NCBI GenBank assembly: GCA_016234405.1
Contig: JACRCC010000023.1
Coordinates: forward strand, 1 to 37,232
Reading direction: 5' to 3'
From: Deltaproteobacteria bacterium
Lineage (GTDB): Bacteria > Desulfobacterota > GWC2-55-46
DNA length: 37,232 nt
Shown here piece by piece: positions 1-6,905 of the stretch; positions within the stretch are counted from its first letter, which is position 1; the number at the start of each line of letters is the position of its first letter. Below the pieces are notes generated by a model. It did not search any database. It saw only the letters and a list, made by a program, of their open reading frames with translations, and had not been told where the DNA came from. Made by a program: the position numbers and the translations under genes.

Positions 1-104
1 ACAGACTTTGTTTCCCCTGCGAACAGAGGGTTTGCGGCGACAAAAGCGATGACGAATAATACAAGCACGACGGATACCGCCTTCATAACATGCAGCGTCT
101 TCAT
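1..104 (-). CDS. merP: Probable MerP, N-terminal end only (runs off window)
   Basis: Only the first 34 codons are inside the window. They start at an ATG on the minus strand (102-104), preceded by AAGGAGGA (111-118) at 6 nt, an excellent ribosome binding site. The visible peptide begins MKTLHVMKAVSV, continues as a hydrophobic stretch and reaches a likely signal-peptidase site near residues 24-29 (ANPLFAG), so it is an exported protein. The name rests on position: it lies 60 nt downstream of merT in a mercury operon, where MerP, the periplasmic Hg(II)-binding partner of MerT, is expected. The diagnostic heavy-metal motif GMTCxxC would lie beyond the edge, so another periplasmic protein is not excluded. 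Confidence 0.6.
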   Translation of the reverse strand, partial: MKTLHVMKAVSVVLVLFVIAFVAANPLFAGETKS

Positions 105-164
105 AAACCATCCTCCTTGTTTTATAATTGTTCTATTCTGCCATACTTCGAATTGGAGCTTCTG

Positions 165-512
165 TCAGTCCAGCAACCATGCCGCCAAGTACGGAAAGCT
201 GAATCCAAATACGGCAAACCCTACGAGCACCCAGAACAATATCCTGTTGATCCTCCTTGCCGACGGGTTACAGGCGCCGTCAGGCCCGCAGTTGGAAGCC
301 TTGCCATAGGCGTATCGATAGGCTATGCCCCCTAATACGATAGTCAGGAGAACGAAATACGGCCTCAGCCACTCGAATCTTGAAAGGAAACCAAGGCCCG
401 TTATGCCGAATGCGAGGAATAAGGCAGGACCGATACAGCAGGCAGAGGCCAGAAGGGCCGTGAGCATGCCCCCGATGTAAACCGATATTCTATCCTTTCT
501 CCTTTCCTTCAT
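165..512 (-). CDS. merT: Mercuric ion transporter MerT
   Basis: A 115-residue inner-membrane protein that brings Hg(II) from the periplasm to the cytoplasm. Three hydrophobic segments are visible (about residues 13-35, 51-66 and 90-112). The first holds the vicinal cysteine pair C25-C26 in SACCIGPALF, the MerT hallmark. The loop after the second segment holds a second pair, C75 and C81 (NCGPDGAC), which in MerT faces the cytoplasm and hands mercury on. Length is typical for the family (about 116). The start codon overlaps the stop of the upstream Cys-rich ORF as ATGA (509-512), which suggests translational coupling within a merR-orf-merT-merP operon. Confidence 0.93.
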   Translation of the reverse strand: MKERRKDRISVYIGGMLTALLASACCIGPALFLAFGITGLGFLSRFEWLRPYFVLLTIVLGGIAYRYAYGKASNCGPDGACNPSARRINRILFWVLVGFAVFGFSFPYLAAWLLD

Positions 513-724
513 AACCCTGCCTTCGGAAGCCTGCTTTTCGATGGGCTCTCAACATCCTCACAAATCACAACGGTAGCGGGGCATCCGCAGTTCTCCTCTG
601 GATATAATGAAGTCCTTTCACACTCTTCACATATATCCTTTATTGAAATCTCCCTGCATATCCCGGATATATTGGTTGAATGCAGGGCATTATTCCCGGT
701 GACCATTCTTTTCTTCTCTGACAT
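509..724 (-). CDS. Small cysteine-rich protein between merR and merT, function unknown
   Basis: A 71-residue ORF starting 6 nt after the merR stop and overlapping the merT start by 4 nt, so it sits as a regular cistron of the mer operon. A GAGGTG ribosome-binding-like sequence lies in the end of merR, about 8 nt before its ATG. It has six cysteines, C23, C32, C35, C46, C48 and C55, in the order C-x8-C-x2-C-x10-C-x-C-x6-C (core DICEEC and ENCGCPATVVIC). It shows no signal peptide and no membrane segment, so it should be cytoplasmic. I do not recognise the family; it is not MerC, MerE, MerF or MerD. Cysteine pairs next to a mercury transporter suggest a metal-binding or metal-handover protein, but that is inference. 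Spacing on both sides argues that it is translated. Confidence 0.65.
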   Translation of the reverse strand: MSEKKRMVTGNNALHSTNISGICREISIKDICEECERTSLYPEENCGCPATVVICEDVESPSKSRLPKAGL

Positions 725-730
725 AGCCTT

Positions 731-1138
731 TCACCTCTCTTCTTCTATCGCCTTTAATATCGGGCATTCTTCCGTGGGCCGGCGTCTGTTGCAACATTCA
801 ACGAGCTCATTCAGGACTTTCCTGAGCGACTCAAGGCCCCTTATTTTCCGTTCCACCGTCGTCAGTTTGTCATTAACCTTTTTCTGCGCCTTCCCGCACG
901 CGGAAGCCGATTCGACCCTCAGATCCAGAAGGCCTTTTATTTCACGGAGGGTAAAGCCGAGTTCTTTCGAACGGCGTATGAACTTAAGCCTCTTTAACGC
1001 CTTTTCGTCATAGACCCTGTAGCCCGAGTCCTTCCTGCCAGAAGGTAAAAGGAGTTTCTGCCGCTCGTAATACCTGACGGTCTGCACGCTAACCTCCGCC
1101 CTGCGAGCCAGTTCCCCGATCGGAAACAATCTTTCCAT
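731..1138 (-). CDS. merR: Mercury-responsive MerR transcriptional regulator
   Basis: 135 residues. The N-terminal winged helix-turn-helix (about residues 4-72) carries the MerR-family signature VQTVRYYERQKLL. A dimerisation helix follows, then a C-terminal metal loop. The cysteines C81, C116 and C125 have the same 35- and 9-residue spacing as the three Hg(II) ligands of the Tn501 MerR (82, 117, 126), which separates a true mercury sensor from ZntR, CueR or CadR. C115 forms an adjacent pair with C116. The ATG at 1136-1138 has a GGGAGGT ribosome binding site 5 nt upstream. It is transcribed in the same direction as merT, as in some mer operons, not divergently, so the regulator controls its own operon from the operator at 1161-1192. 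Confidence 0.95.
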   Translation of the reverse strand: MERLFPIGELARRAEVSVQTVRYYERQKLLLPSGRKDSGYRVYDEKALKRLKFIRRSKELGFTLREIKGLLDLRVESASACGKAQKKVNDKLTTVERKIRGLESLRKVLNELVECCNRRRPTEECPILKAIEEER

Positions 1139-1160
1139 GCAAGACCTCCCTTCTAATTAA

Positions 1161-1192
1161 AGTATACACTCTATACTATACTATAGAGTCAA
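1161..1192 (-). promoter_or_regulatory. mer promoter with MerR operator
   Basis: Read on the minus strand, a -35 box TTGACT (1187-1192) and a -10 box TATACT (1161-1166) are separated by 20 nt. This over-long spacer is typical of promoters that MerR-family proteins activate by twisting the DNA. The spacer is occupied by a 22-bp operator, 1168-1189, with perfect 8-bp arms ACTCTATA and TATAGAGT around a 6-nt centre. The arms match the MerR/CadR/PbrR operator pattern. The box lies 22 nt before the merR start and should drive merR-orf71-merT-merP. Confidence 0.93.
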
Positions 1193-1393
1193 GCGCTTTT
1201 TATTCAATGCCGAAGCCGCTTCAGAAACCGCAAGATTTTATAAAGTTTTAACCGTTTGAAACTCGTGAAAACCCTCCGGCGACTTGCGGGTTTTATCCGT
1301 TATGTCATGCTTAGATGAATTACACATATACAAAGGATTCAAAAAACGCCGGTTCGACCAGCAAAAACCCGCGGTTTTACCCCTTATTTAAAA

Positions 1394-2179
1394 TTGACAG
1401 TATTATCGAAGTATTATAAGATTGAAAAAATTCTTCCAAGAGGAGCGCCCGCAATTACCGATTTTCCTAAAAATATCCTCGTCGCCAACTTCAACGCCGC
1501 ATGGAACCAGCAAATGGCGCATCTCCTTAACAGGGTCGAATATAACGTATTTACCGTAACGACCTCCTATGAGATGTTCAAGGTTACTACCGGGATAACA
1601 CCGCACCTCATCCTGCTCGACCTGCGGATGCCGTTAGTGGCAGGGATGACATGCCTTGAAAAGCTCAGAAGCAACAAGGGGTTGAACGCGATAAAGGTCG
1701 TCATGGTATCCACGGCAGCCGACCTTCCGTCCCTTAAAGAGACGCTTAAAAAAGGCGCTCAGGCGTACATAATAAACCCGATAAAACCCACCGAGCTTTA
1801 CACGACCATACACGGGCTTATAGAGCCCCACCCGAGGAAGTGTCTGAGGCTCAGGGTCATATTCAAGGCCGCCGTAACCTCAGGCAACATGATGTGGCGC
1901 CTCTATGCCACCGTCATATCCGAAAACGGCGTATTCATACGCACGGTCAATCCCCTGCCCGAGGGCACAAGCGTCCACCTCTCGCTCGAACTCCCCAGCC
2001 CCAAGCCCATAGAGCTTGACGGCACGGTCGTCTATGCGGTAAAACTCGACAAAAACAGCCTCATGGAACCCGGGATGGGGATAAAGTTCGTAAACGCCCC
2101 TGAAAAGATAACTCACGGTATCAGAAAATTCATCGAAAACGACCTTATGTGTGAGTTCGATCGAGAGGCGTTCATTTAA
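1394..2179 (+). CDS. Receiver-like domain fused to PilZ domain
   Basis: 261 residues if started at TTG 1394. Residues about 26-140 look like a response-regulator receiver and keep the phospho-acceptor position D76 (LLDLRMP). The N-terminal acidic pair is absent (ILVANFN instead of the usual VVDD), and the conserved lysine of the Y-x-x-K-P motif is N128. It is therefore probably a pseudo-receiver. Residues about 147-250 form a PilZ domain with R148 and R152 of the RxxxR motif. The second motif reads VISENG rather than D/NxSxxG, so cyclic-di-GMP binding is likely but not certain. The start is doubtful. No ribosome binding site precedes the TTG, and TTGACA 1394-1399 looks like a -35 box. AGGAG at 1441-1445 lies 8 nt before an in-frame ATT codon (1454), which would still keep the whole receiver. 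Confidence 0.85.
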   Translation: MTVLSKYYKIEKILPRGAPAITDFPKNILVANFNAAWNQQMAHLLNRVEYNVFTVTTSYEMFKVTTGITPHLILLDLRMPLVAGMTCLEKLRSNKGLNAIKVVMVSTAADLPSLKETLKKGAQAYIINPIKPTELYTTIHGLIEPHPRKCLRLRVIFKAAVTSGNMMWRLYATVISENGVFIRTVNPLPEGTSVHLSLELPSPKPIELDGTVVYAVKLDKNSLMEPGMGIKFVNAPEKITHGIRKFIENDLMCEFDREAFI

Positions 2180-2251
2180 CAACGGTTATCGGTGAACGGT
2201 GAAGGGGTATCGGTAAAAGCAAAAACACCTTCTGTTTTCAAAGGTTTTTAT

Positions 2252-2791
2252 ATGCTCTGTCCCAACTGCAAAAGATACAACGTTTCAACGGTAGAGGTAT
2301 GCGGCGCGTGCGGCACGGCGCTGCCAGCCCAAGAGACGCATTCGAGGCCCATTGAATACAACCCGCCTGTCGAGGCGCAGCCCGCGTCCGCCGCCCCTTT
2401 AAAAAAAACCGGCGTGCCGCTCATATTGCTCCTGTCTTTACTTACGATGGGGATATATTATCCGGTATGGTTCATCACCCAGTTGGAATCGCTCAACGCC
2501 ATGAACTCGACCGTCAAACTCAAAAAAGGCGCGTTCATCACGGTAATAATACTTTTCGCGCTGAGCGTCGTCGCGGCCTTCGCGTCAATCGGGCTTGAAG
2601 GAAAAGCGGACGCGGCCCGCGCCCTCGACCTCATGTCGCGGTTTTTAAACATCGCGGGAGGGATTATACTCCTCGTGGAATCCTTCCACGTGAAGCGGAT
2701 ACTCTCCGAGCACTTCAACACAAAACTCTCCGGCGCGGCCACTTTTTTCTTCAACGTGCTGTATCTTCAATACAAGATAAACAGGCTCTGA
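2252..2791 (+). CDS. Zinc-ribbon plus DUF4234-like membrane protein
   Basis: 179 residues from ATG 2252, which has AAAGG about 8 nt upstream. A GTG at 2192 is also in frame but lies in a dispersed CGGTTATCGG-type repeat with no ribosome binding site, so I prefer the ATG. The protein opens with a zinc ribbon, CPNC...CGAC (four cysteines within the first 20 residues), then a proline/alanine linker, then hydrophobic segments. The first of these, with GIYYPVW, resembles the DUF4234 family of bacterial membrane proteins; others follow near the middle and the C-terminus. Its biochemical role is unknown. It follows the PilZ gene on the same strand, and an exported-protein gene follows it, so the three may form an operon. 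Confidence 0.75.
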   Translation: MLCPNCKRYNVSTVEVCGACGTALPAQETHSRPIEYNPPVEAQPASAAPLKKTGVPLILLLSLLTMGIYYPVWFITQLESLNAMNSTVKLKKGAFITVIILFALSVVAAFASIGLEGKADAARALDLMSRFLNIAGGIILLVESFHVKRILSEHFNTKLSGAATFFFNVLYLQYKINRL

Positions 2792-2810
2792 GGGGGGAAT
2801 CCCCCCCCTC
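2790..2810. repeat. G-tract/C-tract palindrome
   Basis: GAGGGGGG, an AAT-centred loop, then a C-tract ending CTC, starting within the stop region of the zinc-ribbon gene. It could fold into a very stable hairpin but has no T-run, so terminator function is uncertain. It belongs to the G3-6/C3-6 palindrome family seen throughout the window. Confidence 0.75.
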
Positions 2811-2861
2811 GTTTGCAAACATGTCCTCGTGAAAACGGGGAGATGGGGCAAGGGGGGGGTT

Positions 2862-3560
2862 ATGAATAAGGGGGCTGAAATGATTATACGGGACTTACGC
2901 CGGTTTGCGCCGCGCGCGGCGTTTATCGCCGCGACTTTTTTTGTTATTTTGAGCCTTGCCCTTCACGTTTCATCAAGTCATGCCGCCGAAAAAAATAAAG
3001 CCGGCGGCTCCGGCGGTGTCCTGGAAACGTTAGGCATGGCGCTTGTGGGCAGCGACGACAGCGGGCTGCGCTATCACGACAAGCGCGCTAACGCGGAGAT
3101 AATCATACCGCCGCGCTATCATGTCGTAGCCGCGAAACAATCCACGCAGGTAAGCTACGACTTCGGCATCAAACACGATTCCGAGAACTTCGAGGTGCGC
3201 GTGCGTTATGACACCCCCGACAAGGTGCCCGCGATGGTTCCCGAGACATGGGCGCTGACCATGATGTTGAACATCAACGGTGGCAACGGCGATGAAAAGG
3301 AGTTGACCGCCTTCGCCCCTTTTCCGCCGCAGGCTGTAAGGGAGGAGTTTGGCGCTGACTGGGGTTTTTCATCCATGCCTTTTGACACCGGCAAACGCGA
3401 CCCGGCATGGGCTATCTACGGGGCTTGCCAGCTTAATCAGGTCTATAAAAACAAAGCCGGGGTTTACACCATGTTCCGGTGTTTTGACCCGCCAGACAAT
3501 GACCCGCAAAAACTCATGGATCTAATAATGGAGTCTTTCCACGTCGTGAGGTTCAAATAA
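2862..3560 (+). CDS. Exported protein of unknown function
   Basis: 232 residues from ATG 2862, which follows a G-rich AAGGGGGGGG ribosome binding site. A second possible start is ATG 2880, also behind AAGGGGG. A GTG at 2829 is in frame but would add an odd leader before the signal sequence. The N-terminus has arginines, a long hydrophobic core (FIAATFFVILSLAL) and a probable cleavage site near SSHAAEKN, so it is exported. The mature part is soluble, with two cysteines near the C-terminus (GACQLNQ and FRCFDP) that could pair. I recognise no family. The gene follows the zinc-ribbon membrane protein by about 70 nt, and its stop is 16 nt from the convergent rsmE. Confidence 0.7.
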   Translation: MNKGAEMIIRDLRRFAPRAAFIAATFFVILSLALHVSSSHAAEKNKAGGSGGVLETLGMALVGSDDSGLRYHDKRANAEIIIPPRYHVVAAKQSTQVSYDFGIKHDSENFEVRVRYDTPDKVPAMVPETWALTMMLNINGGNGDEKELTAFAPFPPQAVREEFGADWGFSSMPFDTGKRDPAWAIYGACQLNQVYKNKAGVYTMFRCFDPPDNDPQKLMDLIMESFHVVRFK

Positions 3561-3576
3561 TAAGGGATTAAACGGC

Positions 3577-4319
3577 TCAAGCACACTCGTACCGCACGAC
3601 GCCCACGGCCGTTATGGCCGAGGTCTCGACGCGCAGGATGCGCGGCCCGAGGCTTACGGGGACAAACCCGGCGGCCTTTGCGGCCTCCATCTCGTCTTCC
3701 TCGAACCCACCCTCGGGGCCGGACAGGATACAGACTCCTCTTTGCAGTTTCTCCCTTTCAACTGAAATAATTTTTTTAAGACTCGGAAGCCCAACCCTTT
3801 TCCAGAGCGCGATCTTGACAGCCGCTTCCGATGAAAACCCAATCGCCCCTTCAAAACTTGTATGGTCCAAGACCTGCGGTATGGTCGCCCGTCTGCACTG
3901 CTTGGCGGCCTTCAAGGCAACGTCCCGCCATCTGTGGGATTTTTTCTGTTTGGCTTCGCGTTCTTCGAGGGATGCGGATTTGGCGGATTTGAAGGGAACG
4001 ATGCGATCTACGCCGAGTCTGTCGTTTTTTGTATTATAAGCTCCATCCGCTCCTTGTCGGGCATGGCCTGAAGGAGCGTTATGTCGGGCTGCTCGCCCCC
4101 GGACGCCAACATGTCCTCGAAGACCAAAAGCTCGGCGCTGCCATTCTTAATCTTAATCACCCGCGCGCGGAAAAGCCCGCCTTTGGCGTCAGCGACGGTT
4201 ACGGCCTCACCGGGCCGAAGCCGCCGCAGCAAAAGCGCGTCAAAGGCAGTCCCTTTGACGACGCGGCTTTCGTTGAGGCTCACATCGCCTTCGAGCGACA
4301 CCTTACCCATGCAGCGCAT
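3577..4319 (-). pseudogene. rsmE: 16S rRNA m3U1498 methyltransferase RsmE, interrupted by a frameshift
   Basis: RsmE methylates U1498 of 16S rRNA from S-adenosylmethionine and belongs to the SPOUT (knotted) superfamily. Two pieces in different frames make up the gene. The N-terminal piece, 4319 down to about 4018, is the PUA-like substrate domain (RRLRPGEAVTVADAKGG), ends in ERMELIIQKTT and then meets a TAG (4008-4010). The C-terminal piece, readable from 4017 to 3577 as LGVDRIVPF..., contains the knot motifs GPEGGF and LGPRILRVETSA. Adding one base between 4018 and 4017 (GAxCTC instead of GACTC) restores a continuous protein of about 247 residues, a normal RsmE length, with the expected TTELGVD at the join. 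Either a real 1-nt deletion or a sequencing/assembly error. Confidence 0.88.
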
Positions 4320-4330
4320 AATTTATAATA

Positions 4331-4351
4331 CCCCCCTTTTCTAAAGGGGGG
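4331..4351. repeat. C-tract/G-tract inverted repeat upstream of rsmE
   Basis: CCCCCCTTT (4331-4339) pairs perfectly with AAAGGGGGG (4343-4351) and is followed by a further G-rich run to about 4361. It lies in the divergent gap between rsmE and cobQ. It resembles the dispersed CCCCCCTTTT/AAAAGGGGGG palindromes, of which a degenerate copy is embedded in the HDOD gene at 26495-26563. Confidence 0.8.
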
Positions 4352-4445
4352 GGCGGGGGGGATTTTACAAACCGCTTGCCTGTTTCCGGGAATTGATATA
4401 ACCTGAAATGCGCCTTGAATTTTAGCATTTTTCCACAGGTTGAAT

Positions 4446-4477
4446 CAACGCAAAAACCGTTCCAACGCAAAAACCGT
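4446..4477. repeat. Direct repeat of 15 bp upstream of cobQ
   Basis: CAACGCAAAAACCGT occurs at 4446-4460 and again at 4463-4477, a 17-bp period, just before the cobQ start. It might be a protein-binding site or a slippage product. No ribosome binding site is visible here, and no cobalamin-riboswitch core was found in this leader. Confidence 0.7.
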
Positions 4478-4482
4478 AATTT

Positions 4483-6024
4483 ATGGGCAGAGCGTCTAAA
4501 AAAAGCGTCTCCGTAATGATACAGGGGACTTCTTCGCATGTCGGCAAAAGTCTGCTCGTTACGGCCCTGTGCAGGATTTTTGCGGACATGGGCCTTCGCG
4601 TTGCGCCTTTCAAGGCCCAGAACATGTCCTTGAATTCCGCCGTAACCCCTAATGGGGGCGAGATAGGGCGTTCCACCGCGCTGCAAGCCCTTGCCGCCTT
4701 CATACCCCCGTCCGTTGATATGAACCCCGTGCTCCTCAAACCTTCCTCGGATTCAAAATCTCAGGTGATAATCCACGGACGGGTCTGCGCGAACATGACC
4801 GCGGCCGAGTATCATTCATTCAAAAGTGACGCGATGCAATCAGTCTCCGAGAGCTTTGACCGGCTCAGTAATGCTTACGACGTAATCGTCATGGAAGGCG
4901 CCGGAAGCCCGGCCGAGGTCAACCTGCGGGCTAACGACATCGCCAACATGGGTGTTGCGCTCATGACGAATTCTCCGGTGATAATCGCGGGCGACATTGA
5001 CAGGGGCGGGGTGTTCGCGTCGCTTGTCGGCACGCTTGAGTTGATATCCAAAAAAGAAAAAAAACTCGTCAAGGGCTTTATCATCAATAAATTCAGGGGC
5101 GATATTTCGCTTCTTACCCCCGGACTGGGGTTTCTTGAAAAACGCGCGGGTCTGCCCGTCATCGGGGTCGTGCCTTATTTAAACGGACTAAGGCTGCCTG
5201 AGGAAGACTCCGTCTCACTTGATACCATCCGTCCCGCGCCCGGCTTCAATTGGTCTTCAAATAAGACCGTTAAAATCACGGTCATAAGGCTGCCGCGTAT
5301 CTCGAACTTCACGGACTTCGACCCGTTTATGACCGACTCGGACGTCGAGATAAAATTTATTGATGAACCCTCATGCGCGCAAGGCGCTGACATAATAATC
5401 ATCCCGGGTTCCAAAAATACGATAGAAGACCTCGCGTGGCTCAAGGGGTGCGGTTTTTCCGGAGCAATCGAAAAAAACAAAGAACGCGGCGGCACGGTTA
5501 TCGGCGTCTGCGGCGGTTTTCAGATGCTCGGCAAAAGCGTCTCTGACCCGCGCGGGGTCGAATCCCGGTTGAAACGCATCGAAGGGTTGGGGCTGCTCGA
5601 GGCGCACACCGTGCTTGCAAAGAAAAAAAAGACCTTTGAGGTCAGCGCCAAGACATCAGTGCTGCGCGGCGCGTCGTTTGAAATCAAAGGCTACGAAATA
5701 CATGCCGGAGAAACTAAGTGCAAAGACAGACCGTTTGCGCGGATAACGAAAAGGGGCGCCGCGTTTGTCTCTGTCGCGGACGGCGGGGTGTCTCCCTGCG
5801 GCAGGGCCTGGGGCACTTACATACACGGGATATTCGACAACCGTGATTTTAGACGCGCGCTGCTCGATGGTGTAAGGGGGACACAGGGGTTGGCGCAGGC
5901 AATCAGCCCTAAAGGTTTGGGCCACAACGAGGCCGTCGAAGGCTCGATTACCGCGCTCGCAAAGACCGTAAAGGAAAATCTCGATATGGCGCGGCTTATG
6001 GAGATAATGGGGCTGAAGCGATAA
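4483..6024 (+). CDS. cobQ: Cobyric acid synthase (adenosylcobyrinate a,c-diamide amidotransferase)
   Basis: CobQ/CbiP amidates four carboxylates of adenosylcobyrinate a,c-diamide with glutamine and ATP, in the late cytoplasmic part of B12 synthesis. Residues about 8-230 are the P-loop, dethiobiotin-synthetase-like domain (IQGTSSHVGKS, FKAQNMSLNS, MEGAGSPAE). Residues about 265-465 are the class-I glutamine amidotransferase domain with nucleophile C343 in VIGVCGGFQML and catalytic H448 in YIHGIFDN. At 513 residues it is of normal length. ATG 4483 gives the usual short leader before the P-loop, although no good ribosome binding site is seen. No other cobalamin gene is in the window, so the rest of the pathway must lie elsewhere. 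Confidence 0.95.
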   Translation: MGRASKKSVSVMIQGTSSHVGKSLLVTALCRIFADMGLRVAPFKAQNMSLNSAVTPNGGEIGRSTALQALAAFIPPSVDMNPVLLKPSSDSKSQVIIHGRVCANMTAAEYHSFKSDAMQSVSESFDRLSNAYDVIVMEGAGSPAEVNLRANDIANMGVALMTNSPVIIAGDIDRGGVFASLVGTLELISKKEKKLVKGFIINKFRGDISLLTPGLGFLEKRAGLPVIGVVPYLNGLRLPEEDSVSLDTIRPAPGFNWSSNKTVKITVIRLPRISNFTDFDPFMTDSDVEIKFIDEPSCAQGADIIIIPGSKNTIEDLAWLKGCGFSGAIEKNKERGGTVIGVCGGFQMLGKSVSDPRGVESRLKRIEGLGLLEAHTVLAKKKKTFEVSAKTSVLRGASFEIKGYEIHAGETKCKDRPFARITKRGAAFVSVADGGVSPCGRAWGTYIHGIFDNRDFRRALLDGVRGTQGLAQAISPKGLGHNEAVEGSITALAKTVKENLDMARLMEIMGLKR

Positions 6025-6120
6025 GCGGTTACCGGTGGACGGTTATCGGTGAACGGCAAAGACAACACAAGCAAAACGGTTATCCGTTACCGATAACCGA
6101 TAACCGACAACCGATTACGG
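6025..6120. repeat. Inverted array of CGGTTATCGG-type units at convergent junction
   Basis: This fills the gap between the convergent cobQ and gph genes. The left part contains CGGTTACCGG and CGGTTATCGG; the right part contains CCGTTACC, CCGATAACCG and CCGATAACCG. Left and right therefore pair into a long imperfect hairpin. It may act as a two-way transcription end, although it lacks T-runs. Related units occur at 2181-2215 and 18841-18900. Confidence 0.8.
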
Positions 6121-6123
6121 TCT

Positions 6124-6783
6124 TTAGACGATTATCTCCTTAATCTCCCTCATGTCGTCAATCACCGCGTCGCAGGCTGTCAATTCAACTCTATCCCTAA
6201 AACCCCACGTTACCCCCACGGTAAATGCCCCTGCCGCTTGTCCCGCCTCACAGTCAATGGGACTGTCTCCCACCACTACGGCCTTAACCGGACTTACCCC
6301 GGCGGACGCTATCACCGCCTCCACCGGCTCAGGGTGCGGTTTTCTGTTTGGGTATGAATCCCCGCCCACGACCGACATGAACGCGTCTCTTAGCCCCAAA
6401 ATCGTTAAAATCTTATCGGAGAGTCCCGCCGGTTTATTCGTTACACAAGAGAGTTTTTTGCCCCTTGCCCTGAGCCAATCGAGCGTCTCCATTACCCCCG
6501 GATAAACGTGCGTGTCAACGACAAGACGGCCGGCGTAGAACTCCAAAAATTTAAGCCTCCCCTCGTCTATCCTCGAAGGAGGCTCCTTGGGCATGAGCCT
6601 TTCAAGGAGGTTTTTAACGCCCCAACCGATGTCTTTTTTTATTTCTTCAACTCCGCGAGAAGGGTATCCGAACGAATTGAGCGTCTTATTGGCGCACCAC
6701 GCGATATCCGCGCTTGAGTCAATAAGCGTGCCGTCAAGGTCGAATATTACGAGGTCTGCGTCTATCTTTTTAAGGGTTTCCAT
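6124..6783 (-). CDS. gph: HAD-family phosphatase, phosphoglycolate phosphatase-like
   Basis: 219 residues. All four HAD motifs are visible: motif I FDLDGTLIDS (nucleophile and acid Asp), motif II with the threonine of SCVTNKP, motif III lysine in NRKPHPEP, and motif IV VVGDSPID. A helical cap lies between motifs I and II (about residues 20-85), as in the Gph/PGP subfamily, which removes phosphate from 2-phosphoglycolate. The exact substrate cannot be read from the sequence, as pyrophosphatases and nucleotidases share this layout. The ATG at 6781-6783 has no strong ribosome binding site. It converges with cobQ and is otherwise alone. Confidence 0.85.
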   Translation of the reverse strand: METLKKIDADLVIFDLDGTLIDSSADIAWCANKTLNSFGYPSRGVEEIKKDIGWGVKNLLERLMPKEPPSRIDEGRLKFLEFYAGRLVVDTHVYPGVMETLDWLRARGKKLSCVTNKPAGLSDKILTILGLRDAFMSVVGGDSYPNRKPHPEPVEAVIASAGVSPVKAVVVGDSPIDCEAGQAAGAFTVGVTWGFRDRVELTACDAVIDDMREIKEIIV

Positions 6784-6856
6784 GTTTATTAGCCGCGCCG
6801 CAAGCGCCCTAAATTATCAGTATAACACGGCAGAGGTGTAAATCAGCCCCAAAAAA

Positions 6857-6905
6857 AACATCCCCTCTATCCCCTCCTTGACAAGGAGGGGATAGAGGGG
6901 ATGTT
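6857..6905. repeat. Perfect 24-bp inverted repeat
   Basis: Arms 6857-6880 and 6882-6905 are exact reverse complements with a single base between them. The arms consist of C-rich pyrimidine runs (CCCCTCTATCCCCTCC) and their complement. It lies in the gap upstream of gph and of the thioredoxin-like gene. The size and perfection are those of a dispersed REP or MITE hairpin rather than a simple terminator. Confidence 0.85.

Noticed and set aside
1340-1380. tRNA-like GGTTCGACC near 1350
   Set aside because: No acceptor, D or anticodon stem can be built around it.
1201-1393. Cyclic-di-GMP riboswitch before the PilZ gene
   Set aside because: A few fragments recall the motif, but the conserved core and pairing partners are missing. 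Only small AAAACCC/GGGTTTT (1268-1294) and AAAACC/GGTTTT (1364-1378) hairpins are seen.
2192-2251. GTG 2192 as start of the zinc-ribbon gene
   Set aside because: No ribosome binding site; the codons lie in a CGGTTATCGG-type repeat, while ATG 2252 has AAAGG upstream and begins right before the zinc ribbon.
2829-2861. GTG 2829 as start of the exported protein
   Set aside because: It adds a charged leader before the signal peptide; ATG 2862 has a strong G-rich ribosome binding site.
4352-4482. Cobalamin riboswitch upstream of cobQ
   Set aside because: No B12-box core and no fitting stems; the leader holds only a direct repeat and a C/G-tract inverted repeat.
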